From: Pseudomonadota bacterium | Lineage (GTDB): Bacteria > Pseudomonadota > Gammaproteobacteria > Burkholderiales > Thiobacillaceae | Assembly (NCBI GenBank): GCA_021802945.1 | Contig: JAJZRE010000001.1 | Coordinates: 1-64,000, forward strand | DNA length: 64,000 bases | Reading direction: 5' to 3' | Shown: in pieces, positions 61,453-64,000 of the stretch | Position numbering within the stretch: position 1 is the first letter of the stretch | Layout: each line of letters starts with the position of its first letter | Notes under the pieces: model-generated | Seen by the model: only the letters and a program-made list of their open reading frames with translations | The model's database searches: none | Told to the model about the DNA's origin: nothing | Program-made: the position numbers and the translations under genes

Positions 61453-63465
61453 ATGAATCCCACGCCGCCTTCCTTCGGAAAATCCGTGTTCGAGTTGCTG
61501 AGCTCGATGCGCTTCGCAATCAGCCTGCTGTCCATTCTCGCGGTCGCCTCGATCATCGGGACCGTGCTGAAGCAGGCCGAGCCCTACAACAACTACGTCA
61601 TCCAGTTCGGCCCGTTCTGGTTCGAGGCGTTTGAAAAACTGGGGCTGTACGACGTCTATCACGCCGCCTGGTTTCTGGTCATCCTGACCTTCCTGGTCGT
61701 TTCCACCAGCGTCTGCATCTATCGCAACGCGCCGAACTTCGCGCGCGAAATGAAGAGCTTTCGCGAGCACGTCAGCGAACAGTCGCTGAACGCGTTCAAG
61801 CACAGGCACGAAGCGAACACGACCCAGCCGCCCGAAGCGCTCGCCGCCAGCGCGCAACGCTATCTCGAAGGCCAGGGCTACAAGGTGAAAAACCTGCCGC
61901 GCGAGGAGGGCGTCTTGCTCGCCGCCAAGGCCGGCAGCTGGAACCGTCTCGGTTATTTCCTGGCGCACTCGGCCATCGTGCTGATCTGCATCGGCGGCCT
62001 GATGGACGGCAACCTGATCTTCAAGGTGCAGCAGCTGCTCGGTTACAAAAAGATCGAGACGCGCGACATCCCGCAAAGCCAGGTGCCGGCGATTTCGCGC
62101 CTGTCGCCGTCCAACCCGTCGTTTCGCGGCAGCGTGCAGATTCCGGAAGGCTCCAGCGCCGACGTGGTTTTCCTGAACGTGGCCGACGGCTACCTGGTAC
62201 AGGACCTGCCCTTCACCGTGGGGCTGAAGCAATTCCGCATCGAGCACTACACGACGGGGCAGCCCAAGAATTTCGAGAGCGACATCGAGATATTCGACCG
62301 CGCGGGCAAGAAAATCCGTGAAGCGACAATCGCGGTCAACCACCCGCTGATCCAGGACGGCATCGCGATCTACCAGGCCAGCTTCGCCGATGGCGGCACC
62401 CGCCTGAGCCTGCGCGGCTGGAACCTGTTCGCGCCCACTGCGTCCTCCTTCCCCATCGAAGGCACCGTGCACCAGAACGCCACGCTCACCAGCGCGGCCG
62501 GTGATTCCACACTGGAATTCATCGATTTCCGCCCCTTCAACATCGAGGACATGGGCGGCGACGCTGCTCCGGCCCGCGACACCATGAGCGTGCTCGGCGG
62601 CAGCTCGGTCGGCGACAAGAAGCATCTGCGCAATGTCGGCCCCAGCTTCCAGTACAAGCTGCGCGATTCGCGCGGCCAGGCACGCGAGTTCAGCAATTAC
62701 ATGCTGCCGCTGGAACTCGACGGCCGCTGGTACATGATGTCGGGCGTGCGCGACGCGCCGAACGAAGCCTTCCGCTACATGCGGATGCCGCTCGATGCCG
62801 ATGGCAATCTCGAAACGTTCATGCGGCTGCGCGGCGCGCTGCTGGATCCGGCATTGCGGCCCGAAATCGCCGCCAATTTCGCGCACCAGGCGCTGCCGCA
62901 AAATGCCTGGGGCACCGAAATCGAGGGCAAGCTGACCAACAGTGCGGAGCAGGTCCTGGCATTGTTCGCCAAGGGCGGATTTCAGACCCTGGGGCAGTTC
63001 ATCGAAACGAAAGTGCCGGCGGCCGAACGCGAAAAGGCGGCAGGCACCTATCTGCGCATCCTTGAATTGACCGCGTTTGAAGCCCTGAAAATCGCCGACC
63101 GCCAGGCGAATCTGCCCCCGCCCAAGGTCGACGATGCAACCGGCTGGCTGGTGCGCGACACGCTCAACAGCGTGAGCGACATGTTCGTCTACGGTGCACC
63201 GATTTACCTGCAACTGATGCACTACGACGAAGTGAAGGCGAGCGGTCTGCAGCTCACCCGCTCGCCCGGCAAGAAAGTGGTCTATTTTGGTTCGCTTTTG
63301 CTGACGCTCGGCGTATTCTTCATGCTCTTTGTCCGCGAACGCCGGGTTTGGCTCCTGATCAAACCGGGCCGTGCGCTGCTGGCGATGTCGTCAGCCAAGC
63401 ACACCATCGATTTCGAGAAAGAATTCACCCAACACGCGCAGGCGCTGGACTCGCTTGCCAAGTAA
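61453..63465 (+). CDS. resB: cytochrome c biogenesis protein ResB
   Basis: MNPTPPSFGKSVFELLSSMRFAISLLSILAVASIIGTVLKQAEPYNNYVIQFGPFWFEAFEKLGLYDVYHAAWFLVILTFLVVSTSVCIYR. Confidence 0.95.
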   Translation: MNPTPPSFGKSVFELLSSMRFAISLLSILAVASIIGTVLKQAEPYNNYVIQFGPFWFEAFEKLGLYDVYHAAWFLVILTFLVVSTSVCIYRNAPNFAREMKSFREHVSEQSLNAFKHRHEANTTQPPEALAASAQRYLEGQGYKVKNLPREEGVLLAAKAGSWNRLGYFLAHSAIVLICIGGLMDGNLIFKVQQLLGYKKIETRDIPQSQVPAISRLSPSNPSFRGSVQIPEGSSADVVFLNVADGYLVQDLPFTVGLKQFRIEHYTTGQPKNFESDIEIFDRAGKKIREATIAVNHPLIQDGIAIYQASFADGGTRLSLRGWNLFAPTASSFPIEGTVHQNATLTSAAGDSTLEFIDFRPFNIEDMGGDAAPARDTMSVLGGSSVGDKKHLRNVGPSFQYKLRDSRGQAREFSNYMLPLELDGRWYMMSGVRDAPNEAFRYMRMPLDADGNLETFMRLRGALLDPALRPEIAANFAHQALPQNAWGTEIEGKLTNSAEQVLALFAKGGFQTLGQFIETKVPAAEREKAAGTYLRILELTAFEALKIADRQANLPPPKVDDATGWLVRDTLNSVSDMFVYGAPIYLQLMHYDEVKASGLQLTRSPGKKVVYFGSLLLTLGVFFMLFVRERRVWLLIKPGRALLAMSSAKHTIDFEKEFTQHAQALDSLAK

Positions 63466-63480
63466 TCCGGAGGTCTCATC

Positions 63481-64000
63481 ATGGAACTTGCCCTGAATCA
63501 ACCTGCCCCGCTGCTGAAGCGCCTGTCGTGGTTCGACTGGCTCTTCGCCGTCATTGTCGCGACGGGCGGGCTGTTTGCCCTGTCGCGCTTCGGCGAATTC
63601 ATGGACATTTATGAAAAAGGCATCCTGCTGACGGCCATTCCGGCGCTGGCGGTGTTCGGCTGGTTCTGGAAGCCGTTCCGCACGCTCTTCATCGTGGTCG
63701 GCGCGGTCAGCCTGTTCGCCATCAGCCAGTACCACGGCGACCTGGCGCGCATGGATGAGGCCTTCTTCCTCAAATACCTGATTGCCAGCCAGGCGGCCAT
63801 CATGTGGATGTGCGCCCTGTTCGGGCTCGCCACCCTGACCTACTGGGCGGGTCTGCTGTCGCGCTCCGAATTCACGATGAAAACGGCCAGCGCGATGACC
63901 TGGTCCGCCGTGGCGATGGGCTTCATCGGCCTGATGGTGCGCTGGTACGAGTCCTATCTGATCGGCAGCGACGTCGGCCATATCCCGGTATCCAACCTGT
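63481..64000 (+). CDS. ccsB: cytochrome c biogenesis protein CcsB/ResC (3' end outside window)
   Basis: MELALNQPAPLLKRLSWFDWLFAVIVATGGLFALSRFGEFMDIYEKGILLTAIPALAVFGWFWKPFRTLFI...; directly after resB, open to the window end. Confidence 0.9.
   Translation, partial: MELALNQPAPLLKRLSWFDWLFAVIVATGGLFALSRFGEFMDIYEKGILLTAIPALAVFGWFWKPFRTLFIVVGAVSLFAISQYHGDLARMDEAFFLKYLIASQAAIMWMCALFGLATLTYWAGLLSRSEFTMKTASAMTWSAVAMGFIGLMVRWYESYLIGSDVGHIPVSNL

Noticed and set aside
60937-63222. 761-aa minus-strand ORF antisense to resB and through the tandem repeat
   Set aside because: No recognisable domain; GQAVVVKP repeats in it are just the translated hairpin element.

Overview
GC-rich chromosomal window from a betaproteobacterium, probably Thiobacillus-like. 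That placement rests on overall gene content and on a two-domain APS kinase with a degenerate sulfurylase domain; no database search was run. Most of the window is core genome: argH (5' partial), cyaY, lptM, lysA, msrPQ, trx, hda, nadA, a FAD/4Fe-4S oxidoreductase, phoBR, ubiE-ubiJ-ubiB, aroK, pilMNOPQ, mrcA, hemB, engB, cytochrome c4 and resB-ccsB (3' partial). Accessory content centres on exopolysaccharide and PEP-CTERM biology: a TIGR03013-type sugar transferase, PrsK/PrsR/PrsT, three PEP-CTERM proteins with candidate sigma-54 promoters, a FeeM-like N-acyl amino acid synthase next to a ThiF-like E1, a Lol-like ABC/LolA-like/DUF1302 module, and a triple-VanZ plus O-antigen-ligase fusion in an operon with a DHH phosphoesterase and the APS kinase. 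The main observations for follow-up are: (i) two adjacent genes (HAMP-GGDEF and PhnD-like) each interrupted at a 6-nt homopolymer; (ii) an in-frame G11 tract in pilP; (iii) a candidate sRNA with three hairpins carrying C-rich, anti-SD loops between hemB and engB; (iv) a tandem 57-nt hairpin repeat downstream of cytochrome c4; (v) the VanZ-ligase/APS kinase/DHH operon as a possible sulfated-polysaccharide module. No exosortase, tRNA, rRNA, transposase or CRISPR array was seen.
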